In this document: piece by piece, positions 44,510 to 55,529 of the stretch
How the letters are laid out: every line of letters starts with the position of its first letter
How positions within the stretch are numbered: the first letter of the stretch is position 1
Assembly: GCA_025267735.1 (NCBI GenBank)
Contig: CM046295.1
Coordinates: 21,608,938-21,672,937, forward strand
Reading direction: 5' to 3'
DNA: 64,000 nt
Source of the DNA: Mactra quadrangularis
Lineage: Eukaryota > Mollusca > Bivalvia > Venerida > Mactridae
Notes under the pieces: model-generated
Database searches by the model: none
Seen by the model: the letters and a program-made list of their open reading frames with translations, nothing else
Told to the model about the DNA's origin: nothing
Position numbers and translations under genes: made by a program

Positions 44510-47500
44510 TCAATATCTTCTAGATTTCTTGGAGAAGCCTCCACCACCACTTCTTTCAAATCTTCGCCTTTTTCTTGACCGATCATCACCTTGGTTCCCA
44601 TAATTCCTTCTAGAGCCTTCCCAGCCTCGACTTCGGTCACGTGACCTATCACCCCACCCACTTCTATTTCTGTCCCGAGAACCACTACTGTTAAATCGCC
44701 TACGTGGGGACTGGTGGGAATTTCCCGTTTCATAGTCATAATCTCCCCGAGCAATTGCTTTGTCATTCTGGCGTCTAACTTTCCGTAACAACGGCCCCGA
44801 AGTTGAGAGTTGACATTCTATTTTTAGACCGCCCAATTCTGTGCCGTCTGCTTTCTCGATAGCATTAAGAGCACCTTCGCGTTTCTCATAATGAATAAAA
44901 GCATAATCCCGTACTATATCAACTTGGCGTAATTGTCCGTACTCATCAAACTTCTCTCGTAGCATTTCTTCTGTTACCGTGGAGGCAATATTTGCAACAT
45001 GAACACACTTGATCTTTGACCTCTCTGATGGCGTTGGGGAATATTGGGGGTCACACCATTCCACCCTTAGGACTTCCTTACCTAACAACTGGAATTAAAA
45101 AAAAATATCTTATTAATACAGGGTTGAAGCTGTATTAACACAATTTGGTTATTTAACGGCGTCCAGCACACTTAACCTAGCTTTCCAGGACCTTTGTCTA
45201 TAACCAGTACTTACCTACTCTTCTACAAGGTCAGAAATTTCTCCATATACCTTATTAATGGAGGAAAATTGACAATATTGTCAAATTTTCATGAAAGGTT
45301 ATAACCTCCCCATATGGTATTCGCACCTGTACCTCCTTGGTGACAGGAGATTCCAAATCCCAGTGATAGTTTAAAATTGTTTACAATCCTGAACTCCATG
45401 TCACATATGGGTATTTAAATCAGCAGGGTTAATGTATGTGCAACTGACTGTTAACTGATATTTAACAGACTATCACTGGACTATTGCTACAACAGAGCCA
45501 TTTTTCAGTGTGTGGAAGGAGCAGAAGCCTTTATATAGAACAATGAGGGAATATAAAATCAAAAGTAACCTCAAAACTTTGGGAAAATTGCATGATTTCA
45601 AAGAAATTTCAATTGAGAAAAACCCCGGTAAATGGTCTGTTATGTAAGGAAAAAAGCCCTGTACTATGTTAAAATAATAAGAACAAACCTTAGGTCCTAT
45701 TTCAGCAATTATTTTCCTGCCCTCATTGGCGTAACTATGACTGTGGAAGTCAATTAAACAAAATCCACGATTTTTAAATCCTTTAGCTTTCATTTCTTCA
45801 CTAACAAATACTGTCAAGTTTTGTAAACCTGAAAAACAAGTATATAGCTGGCTTAATTGTTTATACTGAGTTACAGAAAATAGTAAATGAAACAAGCTGC
45901 CCGCTAGCTCGGTTGTAAGCACACATGTCTATTGATGGAGGGGTTGTAGGTTTGATTTCTGGGCAGGGCATACATGTACTTTCTTGTCATGAATTTGGTG
46001 ATGAAATTATTTCTACAGCCATTCTCCCTCCTACCAATGGTTCTTAATCATGTAGGGCAGTTGTCAGTCACTGATTAAAGTAAGCACCTAGTAGTTGGTT
46101 AATATCTAAATCCTGTGATTTAGCCTTTCCAGAAAAAAATTAGGTTGACTGACTGCCATTATATGACCAATACAATGTGTTGCTATGGTGTTAAAACAAA
46201 CAAAACAAAAAAGTAAACAAAACAATGTTTTTTACTGGTTAACAACATGCTCTCTAACAACAATGGCATGGCACTGATAAGATTATATAGCATGTCAACA
46301 TTGCCTTCATGAAAAAAAGTTAGTGACATGCATAATCAGCATCAAGTAGTTTGGTCAGAATCCTAGAAAAATTGCCCTGTTCTTAAATGAATTAGAATTT
46401 CCATAATTTGTAATTGCAAATCTGTATTCAATTCATTTTTAATTACAAGGAAACTCTATAACGTCCTTGGCAAAAACAGTATGAGTACAACCCTCATTTA
46501 AGTTTCATTTCCAACCAAGCCACTATTTTAAAATACTTTGTCGCTGAATAAGAACTTGGGTAGTGATAGGTCTCTTTCTCTCCCCTAGAAATATTGATAT
46601 CTTTTTCGTATACATGTAAATTTTCTTCTTTTTAGTATTTTTGTTCATAAACAGTAAATCAAATTCATCATGTATCATGATTTGAGAAATAAAGGTTTGT
46701 TCTGTTCAGTTCTGGAAAAAATTAAAACTCACCACACTGAAAGGAATGATTGATAAAGTTACTTACCACGGACATGAGGCAAGAATAACAGTTTCAAAGA
46801 TTCACCAGATTCAGTTTTTGGAATATTGCCAACAAATAATCGTCTGTTACCAGCAGAAAAAGCAGCTTTTATTCTTTTACCAGGTGCAATCTCATAACTG
46901 TAATAAATAAAATACAAGAAAAATATACTAATGGACAAAAGTCTTGTCCAGTCTACAAAAACCATAATATCTTTTTTGATTGTTATTGCACACTCATACA
47001 TTTGGTATCGTTTGAAAAAGAACATTAGTATGCATTGAATAAAAAGAATTGTGAAATTTGAGCCAGTTTTGTAGGTACAGTAATGTGTCGAAAATTGACA
47101 TTTAGTATTTGCAAGTTACAAATAAACAAGTCAGTTTTAAATGAAACATTTTTTTTTCAATAGTGCATGTGACCCCCATTAACCCGAATGAGTTCGGTGC
47201 TCCTTTTACGCATCGATCCTACAAGTTTGCGATGGAAGACCAGAAAACTCATTTGGGTTAATGGGGGGTCACACGGCACACTTGAAAAAAATGTTTCATT
47301 TAAAACTGACTCAACGCACTCATGTGTAACTTGCAAATCCTCAATGTCAATTTTCAACGCATTACTGTTCTGACAGAACTGGCTTAAATTTCACAATTCT
47401 TTTTTTTATTCAATGCATAATAACATTCTCTTTCTAACAATACCAAATGTATGAGAGTGCAATAACAAACAAAAAAGAAATTATGGTTTTTGTAGACCGG

Positions 47501-50500
47501 ACAAGACTTTTGTCCATTAGTATATTATGTGGAAACCATATTAAAGACACATGGGTGCAAGATGAAAATTTTGAAAAACCTGAAAACTGTAATTTGAAAC
47601 CATTTTTCTTCATAATTTAATAGCAAAACATTGTCTAATTTGTTGTGAAAAACCTGAACTTCAGGCATATGCCTGAAAACTTGCACCCATGAAGACAGAT
47701 TTTTCTACAGATGGGGAAATAAAGACCAAGTTTATGTTAATACAAAAGAAATTCATACTTGATAAATTGCTTATGAAGAGGAATACAATTGGGCAATAAT
47801 CCATTGTGCGTCGAGATGACCTTTATGTTGACCAATCAATGCATAGCTTTCATCTAGACAAAACACTTTTAATAGCATTTTGATTTCGTAATTTCTATTT
47901 TTAGGCCAAGGTTTGCTAATTTGACAGAGGTATTATTCACAGTCTGGGATTGGACGGCTCATTTCAAATTGGGTGACGTAGACAATGTAAATAAGTTACT
48001 ATACTGACCCTCGTAAGAAAACGGCCAGATCTAAATTAGCAAGTAGGGGAACGGAAAATTTTAGATTAGGTTTTAATCAGAGTGCTACATTATGTGGCAT
48101 GCTTAATTAAACAAAATCAATCATTGATATGCATTCATTATGCATTCAATTCATTGATATGAATGAAATCTAATTTAAATACTTTTGTAGTTTTAAATAA
48201 TAACATTTTCATGTAATATTTCAACTAAAAACTTTTAAGTACAAGGGCCATAATTCAGTAAAAAAAAGTATTTTCTACCAACCCGTCCAGTTTCCGTACG
48301 GCAGCCTCATTCTCATCTTCATCGCAGTATTTCAGAAAACAGAAATGTTTAGTCAATCCCGACACTTGGTCCACTATGACTCGTAACGTGTAAATTTTCC
48401 CAAATTTACTGAAAACGGAAACCAGTCTATCTTCGTACCATTGCTCTGGTACTTTGGTTATATTTATTTCTCTATGTAAAGGTTCTGAACCTTCCCAATC
48501 AGGTGGGGGACCAAAACATCTCTGACCTGTAAAAGACATAAAAACAACAGGCTACACACCACTAAATTTTCAAGCGGACATTAACATTACACACCACTTT
48601 TCAATCGGAAAAATAACACAAAATGTAATGTGGAAACCACATTAAAGCCGAATTCAAAACCTTTAACACAAAAATTACAAAGGGTTATAATCCATAAGAA
48701 AGGCAGGTAGAGTTGCGGTTACTTTCTAATTCTGTTCATCACATGGTATGTTATCATTGTATAAAGTTTCATAAAGATCTGACAAAAAATGGCAGAGATA
48801 TATGCTAAATTGAAAACTTTAACGCAATTGTTAAGGATACCAGACATTGAAAAATCAGGCTAATAATAATTAACAATATTTTTACATAACACTGGGTTCA
48901 ACATTTAACTGTTATATTAAAAATCTCCTAGGAAACAATATTCAGAGATTCTTTCTTCGCATAAGGGATTCCTCTAATAAAAGAAAAAATGGACTCAGAT
49001 TTGCAGTAGCAAATAGACCTAATCTGATATTTAAATTTATGGGTTTTTCCATCCGTGCATAGGCAGTACAAACAAAGTTTTCTACACATTATTGCTTAAC
49101 AGCACAAACTATGGATTTAATCCTATTGTTCTTTTTACATGTGTTTTCATTGTAACAGTGAAAGTTTGTTCGTACCGTAGGGGAAAACTCAAATATTTGA
49201 ATTCCGGATATAGTCTATTGTGATAAACAATTAAAAAAAACCTCAAAATCATGTATTAAAAATAAAATTCTTAAGGGATCCCGATGTAATTCCAAGGGTA
49301 AATCACAGGGGTTCCTCCCAAGTTTTTGTGATCCTTGGAATCTAGGGGTTGATAATGAAAAACCCTTCAACTAAGCTATATAATCAAATTTGAAGTACCC
49401 ATACTCTTTGTTCAAGAGGGCTACACATAAATTTTTAAAAGCAGGTTGCCCCGTAGGAAAACCAGCTGTATATTTCACTTGCCCTATGTAAATGGTCAAA
49501 ACAGCAGTAACCCAATTAAAGGTTGTCTGGGGCAATTCGACGACCATTAATATCGAGTCCAGATCCAACTGGGTTTTTCTTTTTTTTCTGTTTTTTCTTT
49601 TATCTATACTGGGTTAAAGGGCATGTCAACACAATTTTTATTATAGGGCGTCTGGACAGCCATTATTCTTAGAAATAACATTTTCTTGCTGACTATGAAT
49701 TTTTGGTAATGTTGTGCCAAAATATATCATATTTTCTCCAAAATGAAAACATAGAATATCAGCTCCAATTGAGGGCGAAAATATCACTGACCATGAACAT
49801 GCTATACTTAGCTCAGCTATTATTACAATGATTATCAAACTATTGATTCCGTGGTGATATTTACCTTCTGATAACCTTACAGGATAACCAGTTTTTTTCT
49901 TCAATCTTTCAGTCTGTGTTTCATCTGGTCCGGTCAGCAATGGCAGTTTGTTCTTAATATGGTAACTGAAAATATAAAATCAAAGTACTGACAACACAGA
50001 AAGACATTTTATGATTCATGCACATACGTAACTGGTATATGTACATACCAATTTATTTCACCCCGATGGTCAAACAAGTTCTTCCTGGTCTGAGCTAAGA
50101 GGAAAATGTTTCTTGCTCAAGGAAACAACAGTGAAGTTTTTTGACGGGATTCCAACCAACGTGTAGCTATCTATCCAATATTAATTATCCAACTTCATAA
50201 CTGCTCAGCTACAGCCACTCCTACATAACATGACCAAGTGATGAATTCATTGCAAGAATGTAAACTTCACTTAACTCTCCTAATCAGTAAAGTTCCATCT
50301 GATTAAAACCCGATCTAAATTATATAAATTGGACAGCTCTTTTCAAATTATGTGACTGATTTTGAATCTCTTGTCTGGAAGGGGGAAAACTTTCAAATCC
50401 ACATAGGAGGTTTTACCCTTTTATGAAATTAATTTCAATTTTCCTTTATTATTAAGGCTGTTTTTGTTGGGCTTAACGCTGAAGCAACACATTGTATAGG

Positions 50501-52500
50501 TCATATAATAGCAGTCAGTCAACCAACTCACAGTTCCTGAAAAAGCTAAACTGCTGGATTCAGCTGTTAACCAACTGCTAGGCGCATACTTCAGTCAGTA
50601 ATTGACTACTGCCTTCTATGTTTAGAATCAGTGGTAGGAGGGAGAATGGCAGTAGAAAATATTTCATGTCCAAACTCTACGAATGTATGCCCTGTCGAGA
50701 ATCAAACCTACCACCCCTCGATCAGTTAACTTGTGGGCTACCGACTGAGCTAGCCCGACAGCCCTTGGCCATTTGTTTGTCGGAAAATGATAAAACTAAC
50801 TACTTCTTCCGGTTCCCAATATGAACAATAAAAGTAAATCATACTGGTATATTTTAGTCTGTGCACAAATGTATGGCCCTTTCTCAGCTATTCTGGACAT
50901 ATCCTTGGTTCCAAGTATCCTAAAGAACTGAATGCCTTCATACTTTCGACACTGACTTATAGATTTCCTCACAGCTTCGTCGATATCAGAAAACTTGATA
51001 ATATCTCTCTCAATCAACTTAAAGATCTCATAGATGACATCAGCATCTATACGACATTCTAAAAGCTCCTGAAAAACAATCAAATTTTTTTAAATTTCAG
51101 GACTGTGAGTTCAAATCTCACGCAAGAATTTTGTGGATTTAATTCATATAATTTTTACATTCTATCACCTATGGGTGTTTAAAATTGGGTAAATGCATGA
51201 CTTGACACCAATTTGTCGAAATAGACAGCTAGCTATATTTTTAACCTGACCAAACCATATCTTTAACATCAGTAATCAGTTGCCTGAAAGCAAAATAAAG
51301 CTTGTCAGTGGCAACAAAATGACCGTAAGTGTCAAGGCTGAAATGTAATTCAATTGGAAACGTATTAATTCAGAGTCTAGTAGCTGATGGTTGAAGTTGC
51401 AAACACATATTTTCTTGATCTTATCTAGTATTGTTAAGGCCGAATCACAATAACAGCATACTTTTGTCAGTAACTGAAAAATTCCCCACATGATTTGGAA
51501 TTAGTGTTAGGATATAGAATGGCTACAGAAATTACTTCATTACCAAACTCAACAAAAGTATGCCCCTAGTGGAAATCAAAATCCCCTACCCCTAATGATC
51601 AGTATAGTAGACTTGTGTGATATGAATAAGCTTGCTAAGTAAGCTGTTAGTCTAGGTACAATACCTTAAATTCTGGTGTTTTCTGTACATTTTTCTCCCA
51701 TTCCAGTTCCTCCTCAGTTTTAGGTAACGTATCCAAGGATTCCTCTTTCTCATCATCACTTGAATTAGATTCTAAATCACTCGAGAAACAACTAGAGTTT
51801 AAACTCTCATCTGAATCTATAAATAGAACATTGTGTTACTATAAATAGCAACAACATTCATCTGAATCTATTAATAGAACATTGTGTTACTATAAATAGC
51901 AACAACTTTCATCTGAATCTATAAATAGAACATTATGTTACAATAAATAGCAAAAACTTTCATCTGAATCTATAAATAGAACATTGTGTTACTATAAATA
52001 GCAAAACAATCATCTGAATCTATAAATAGACCATTGTGTTACTATAAATAGCAACAACATCCATCTGAATCTATAAATAGAACATTGTGTTACTATTAAT
52101 AGCAACAACTTTCATCTGAATCTATAAATAGAACATTGTGTTACTATAAATAGCAACATCTTTCATCTGAATTTATAAATAGAACATTGTGTTACTATAA
52201 ATAGCAACATCTTTAATCTGAATCTATAAATAGAACATTGTGTTACTATAAATGGCAAAATCTTTCATCTGAATCTATAAATAGAACAATGATTTGCTAT
52301 ATATAGTAAGATTTTATAAACATGAATTTAAAATTTCATAGATAATAAATTATTTCATAGAGAAAGAAAATTAAAAAAAAAAACCTCAAAATTATTGGAA
52401 AACAACATGACTTTAAGGTTATTTAGGAAGGAAATGGGTCTGTAAGCAGCCCCTGTTATACAAGGAAAAAAGACCTGCAAATATACCTACCGCTATCCAT
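44510..52500 (-). CDS. hnRNP R/Q (SYNCRIP)-like RNA-binding protein, 8 coding exons
   Basis: Predicted RNA-binding protein of 526 residues. Exons from the start: 52491-52500, 51665-51816, 50845-51068, 49865-49965, 48283-48526, 46767-46897, 45689-45828, 44510-45088, with all phases consistent. Order: acidic Ser/Asp-rich N-terminus (1-50); an acidic NURR-like helical domain typical of SYNCRIP/hnRNP R (about 55-130); KKKTGYPVRLSEGQRCFGPPPDW, equivalent to the SYNCRIP segment before RRM1; RRM1 about 181-260 (divergent, RNP1 KHFCFLKY); RRM2 about 262-345 (RLFVGNIP); RRM3 about 360-430 (RNP1-like DYAFIHYE); Arg/Ser/Gly-rich tail with basic clusters (RKRRRF, KKSRRY) to 526. It is divergent from vertebrate SYNCRIP and lacks its long RGG/Tyr tail, so it may be a lineage paralogue. 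Exon 5 uses an unusual donor, GG|GTTGGT, the only one that keeps frame. Confidence 0.9.
45158..45385 (-). repeat. SINE family 2, copy 3
   Basis: In an intron of the SYNCRIP-like gene: TTTGTCTATAACCAGTACTT, then TAACCTCCCCATATGG and a worn head complement. Confidence 0.8.
45896..46205 (+). repeat. SINE family 1, copy in SYNCRIP-like intron
   Basis: Head GCTGCCCGCTAGCTCGGTTG, B box GGTTTGATTTC, body GTGATGAAATTATTTCTACA, tail GTTGCTATGGTGTTAAAAC followed by AAAC repeats. Confidence 0.85.
46922..47527. repeat. ~600-bp palindrome (foldback element) in a SYNCRIP-like intron
   Basis: Left arm 46922 to about 47195 and right arm about 47236 to 47527 are inverted copies, roughly 85-90% identical by eye, with a loop of about 40 bp. 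The outer ends TACTAATGGACAAAAGTCTT resemble Tc1/mariner-like ends and have TA at the border. It starts 25 bases inside the intron from exon 6 (46767-46897), so the pre-mRNA would carry a long double-stranded hairpin next to that splice acceptor. Confidence 0.92.
47800..48085 (+). repeat. Dispersed repeat N, copy 2
   Basis: Contains TTGACCAATCAATGCATAGC and GATTTCGTAATTTCTATTTT, ending TTTTAGATTAGGTTTTAATC, matching 25125-25460. Confidence 0.75.
48600..48880 (-). repeat. Dispersed repeat M, copy 2
   Basis: Complement of 17735-18010: AAAATGTAATGTGGAAACCA at the left, AAGTTTCATAAAGATCTGAC, then ACTTTAACGCAATTGTTAA. In a SYNCRIP-like intron. Confidence 0.7.
50460..50762 (-). repeat. SINE family 1, copy in SYNCRIP-like intron
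   Basis: Tail GTTGGGCTTAACGCTGAAGC at the left, head complement GAGCTAGCCCGACAGCC at the right; near full length. A SINE 2 fragment (AGGAGGTTTTACCC) adjoins it on the left. Confidence 0.85.
51450..51655 (-). repeat. SINE family 1, truncated copy
   Basis: Contains AGCATACTTTTGTCAGTAAC and AGAATGGCTACAGAAATTAC in reverse orientation; the tail is missing and the head is worn. Confidence 0.65.
51808..52310 (-). repeat. Ten ~51-bp units carrying the SYNCRIP-like exon 2 acceptor
   Basis: On the gene strand each unit reads TTCTATTTATAG|ATTCAGATGA, then AAGTTGTTGC and a second TATTTATAG. The first unit met from the exon side is the real exon 2 acceptor (exon starts 51816). Each decoy carries about 11 exon bases. 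If spliced from the start exon, a decoy would read DSDESCCYL then stop. About 18 CTAWWWWTAG decamers lie in 500 bp. Confidence 0.95.
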
Positions 52501-52534
52501 TGTTTTGGTTCTTTATTCTTTACCAAAATTGACA
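52491..52534 (-). other. Start-codon exon of the SYNCRIP-like gene
   Basis: Acceptor TTTATTTTCAG, then a 34-base leader and ATG (52498-52500), MDS, and donor GCG|GTAGGT. Only 10 coding bases, so the untranslated first exon lies upstream beyond the long minisatellite intron. The ATG is the first in this exon. Confidence 0.75.
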
Positions 52535-53101
52535 CTGAAAATAAACACAATTATTAAGCATTTATTCTCCATGGTTTTTATGTCAACATTAATGTTGCTG
52601 TTTTTTTTAAATATTTACAACAGCCACTAATCTTTCTCTCCATGACTAGCGTTTAATACTTCATCTTTGTAAATGAGTTGTTTTCTTTACATATCATAAT
52701 TTCGCAGCTGATAATTTTTTAGGGACCTGCATATTGAAAATTTGGGACGGTATGATAAACTTTATTTCAGGATCCGCATACAGAAAATTTGGAACCTTAT
52801 ACTAAACTTTATTTTGAGACAATCCATGGTATCATATACTTTTTTTGTTTCTCAATACAGGAATGGAAGTAAATTGTAATGGTTAAAAATGTAAGTCAAA
52901 AGTTGACTTAGACAGCTGCGCAAATGTTCTAAAATGTAGCAACACTTGCAAATGTCGCTAATAACATGGGATAAAGATGCGATATTCAATGCAATGACTG
53001 AAAAACAAATTCAAAAACTTACTATTTCCAACGGCAACAACATAATTTTGAAGCACCCTTTTATCTTTTGCACCAATGTTTATACCAAAAGCATCATTTA
53101 A

Positions 53102-54979
53102 CTCACGAGTTTATGTGAGAAAATACAATCTTGAGGCTCACGAGTTTATGTGAGAAAATACAATCTTGAGGCTAACGAGTTTATGTGAGAAAATACAATC
53201 TTGAGGCTCGCCAGTTTATGTGAGAAATCTTGAGGCTCACGAGTTTATGTGAGAAAGTATAATCTTGAGGCTCACAAGTTTATGTGAGAAATCTTGAGGC
53301 TCACGAGTTTATGTGAGAAATCTGGAGGCTCACGAGTTTATGTGAGAAAATATAATCTTGAGGCTCACGAGTTTATGTGAGAAAATACAATATTGAGGCT
53401 CACGAGATTATGTGAGAAAATACAATCTTGAGGCTCACGAGTTTATGTGAGAAAATACAATCTTGAGGCTCACAAGTTTATGCGAGAAAATAGAACCTTG
53501 AGGCTCACGAGTTTTTGTGAGAAAATGCAGCTTTGGTACTCACGAGTTTATGTGAGAAAATGCAGCCATGTTACTCACGAGTTTAGGTGAGAAAATATAA
53601 TCTTGAGGCTCACGAGTTTAGGTGAGAAAATAGAATCTTGAGGCTCACATGTTTATGTGAGAAATCTTGAGGCTCACGAGTTTATGTGAGAAATCTTGAG
53701 GCTCACGAGTTTATGTGAGAAAATATAATCTTGAGGCTCATGAGTTTATGTGAGAATATATAATCTTGAGGCTCACGAGTTTATGTGAGAAAATATAATC
53801 TTGAGGCTCACGAGTTTATGTGAGAAATCTTGAGACTCACCAGTTATACTGTTAATGTAAGAAATCGTGAGGTTCATCAGTTTATGTGAGAAAATGCAGC
53901 CTTGTGGCTCACAGGTTTCTGTGAGAAATGAAGTCTTGTTGCTCACTGGTTGAAGTAAGAATATGAAGTCTTGTTGCTCACTGGTTTAGGTGAGACAATG
54001 AAGCCTTGTTGCTCACTGGTTTAGGTGAGACAATGCAGCCTTGTTGCTCACTGGTTAAGGTGAGACAATGAAGTTTTGTTGCTCACTGGTTTAGGTGAGA
54101 CAATGAAGTCTTGTTGCTCACTGGTTTAGGTGAGACAATGAAGTTTTGTTGCTCACTGGTTTAGGTGAGACAATGAAGTCTTGTTGCTCACTGGTTTAGG
54201 TGAGACTATGTACTCTTGTTGCTCACTGGTTTAGGTGAGACTATGTAGTCTTGTTGCTCACTGGTTTAGGTGAGACTATGTAGTCTTGTTGCTCACTGGT
54301 TTAGGTGAGACAATGAAGTCTTGTTGCTCACTGGTTTTGGTGAGACAATGAAGCCTTGTTGCTCACTGGTTTAGGTGAGACAATGAAATCTTGTGGCTCA
54401 CTGGTTTAGGTCAGACAATGTAGTCTTGTTGCTCACTGGAAAAGGTGAGACAATGAGGCCTTGTTGCTCAATGTTTAGGTGAGAAAATGAGGTCTTGTTG
54501 CTCACTGGTTTACGTTACATATGCAACCTAGTTGCCCACTGGTTTAGGAAAGACTGTGAAGTCTTGTTGCTCACTGGTTTAGGTGAGACAATGAAATCTT
54601 GTTGCTCACTGGTTTAGGTTAGACAATGAAGCCTTGTTGCTCACTGGTTAAGGTGAGACAATGAAGTCTTGTTGCTCACTGGTTTAGGTTAGACAATGCA
54701 GTCTTGTTGCTCACTGGTTTAGGTGAGACAATGAAGTCTTGTTGCTCACTGGTTTAGGTGAGACAATGAAGTCTTGTTGCTCACTGGTTTAGGTGAGAAA
54801 ATGCAGTCCTGTTGCTCACTGGTTTAGGTGAGACAATTAGTATTGTTGCTCACTCATGTTGGTGAGACAATGGATCCTTGTTTCTCACTGGTTTTGGTGA
54901 GACGGTGAAGTTTTGTTGCTCACTGGTTTAGGTGAGAAAATGAAGGCTTTTTTCTCACGAGTTTATGTGAGAAAATAAA
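53102..54979 (+). repeat. 1.9-kb hairpin minisatellite in the first intron of the SYNCRIP-like gene
   Basis: About 50 units of 20-36 bp in two main subfamilies. The left half is CTCACGAGTTTATGTGAG plus AAAATACAATCTTGAGG; the right half is CTCACTGGTTTAGGTGAG plus ACAATGAAGTCTTGTTG. In both, CTCAC and GTGAG pair as a 5-bp stem around an 8-base loop. Non-coding. It lies between the start-codon exon (52534) and the inferred non-coding exon 1 (55413). Confidence 0.95.
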
Positions 54980-55412
54980 GTAATCTGTTAGCATCAGTGT
55001 CGTTTTTGGTGAAAATGCTAAGAAACTAAATACCATACTCATAACAAAACATACTTCAAAAAATAGTTTTATACTAGTGAATTAAGTCCTTGGTTATACA
55101 AGTTCAGCTGTGCAGCCTTTACAAGAGAATTTTACCTTCAAGAATAAAAACTATCAAACGTTGAGACAGAATAACTTTTTTCAATAAAGAGACTGAACTA
55201 GCTTCAAAATTTACAAAAAAGAAAACATTTTGTCATGAGTTTTCGCGATGTACGCGCACAGAATCAATGTCGGTTTTGCAAGCAAGGCGGACGTAACCCA
55301 CCATTTGATGAAATTATCATATAACATTCATATTATTTATTGATTTTTGTATACCTTCTATGTCAGGGAATCGTTGTTTCCTAACGTCGGCGTCTCACGT
55401 TTTCCAACTTAC

Positions 55413-55520
55413 CTCCTTGTTGATAAAATATTCTTCTGAAGAGTTATCGATCTTTGGTATGGGCTAAGATACTTTCTTCCGCGGAAACGTCCAAACGGTT
55501 GTACATGTATATAAACGAAA
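55413..55520 (-). promoter_or_regulatory. Inferred non-coding exon 1 and promoter of the SYNCRIP-like gene
   Basis: On the minus strand a strong donor ACAAGGAG|GTAAGTTGG ends an exon at 55413. Upstream is a mixed-composition stretch with CCGCGG (near 55480) and TATATACATGTAC (near 55510). It would splice to the acceptor at 52534. The transcription start is not determined. Confidence 0.5.
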
Positions 55521-55529
55521 ATTTTACAT

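Noticed and set aside
44428..44766. Minus-strand 112-codon frame
   Set aside because: Shadow of the last SYNCRIP-like exon in another frame.
53102..54979. Regular repeats resembling a CRISPR array
   Set aside because: Units are contiguous, without unique spacers of constant length, and lie in a eukaryotic intron; it is a minisatellite.
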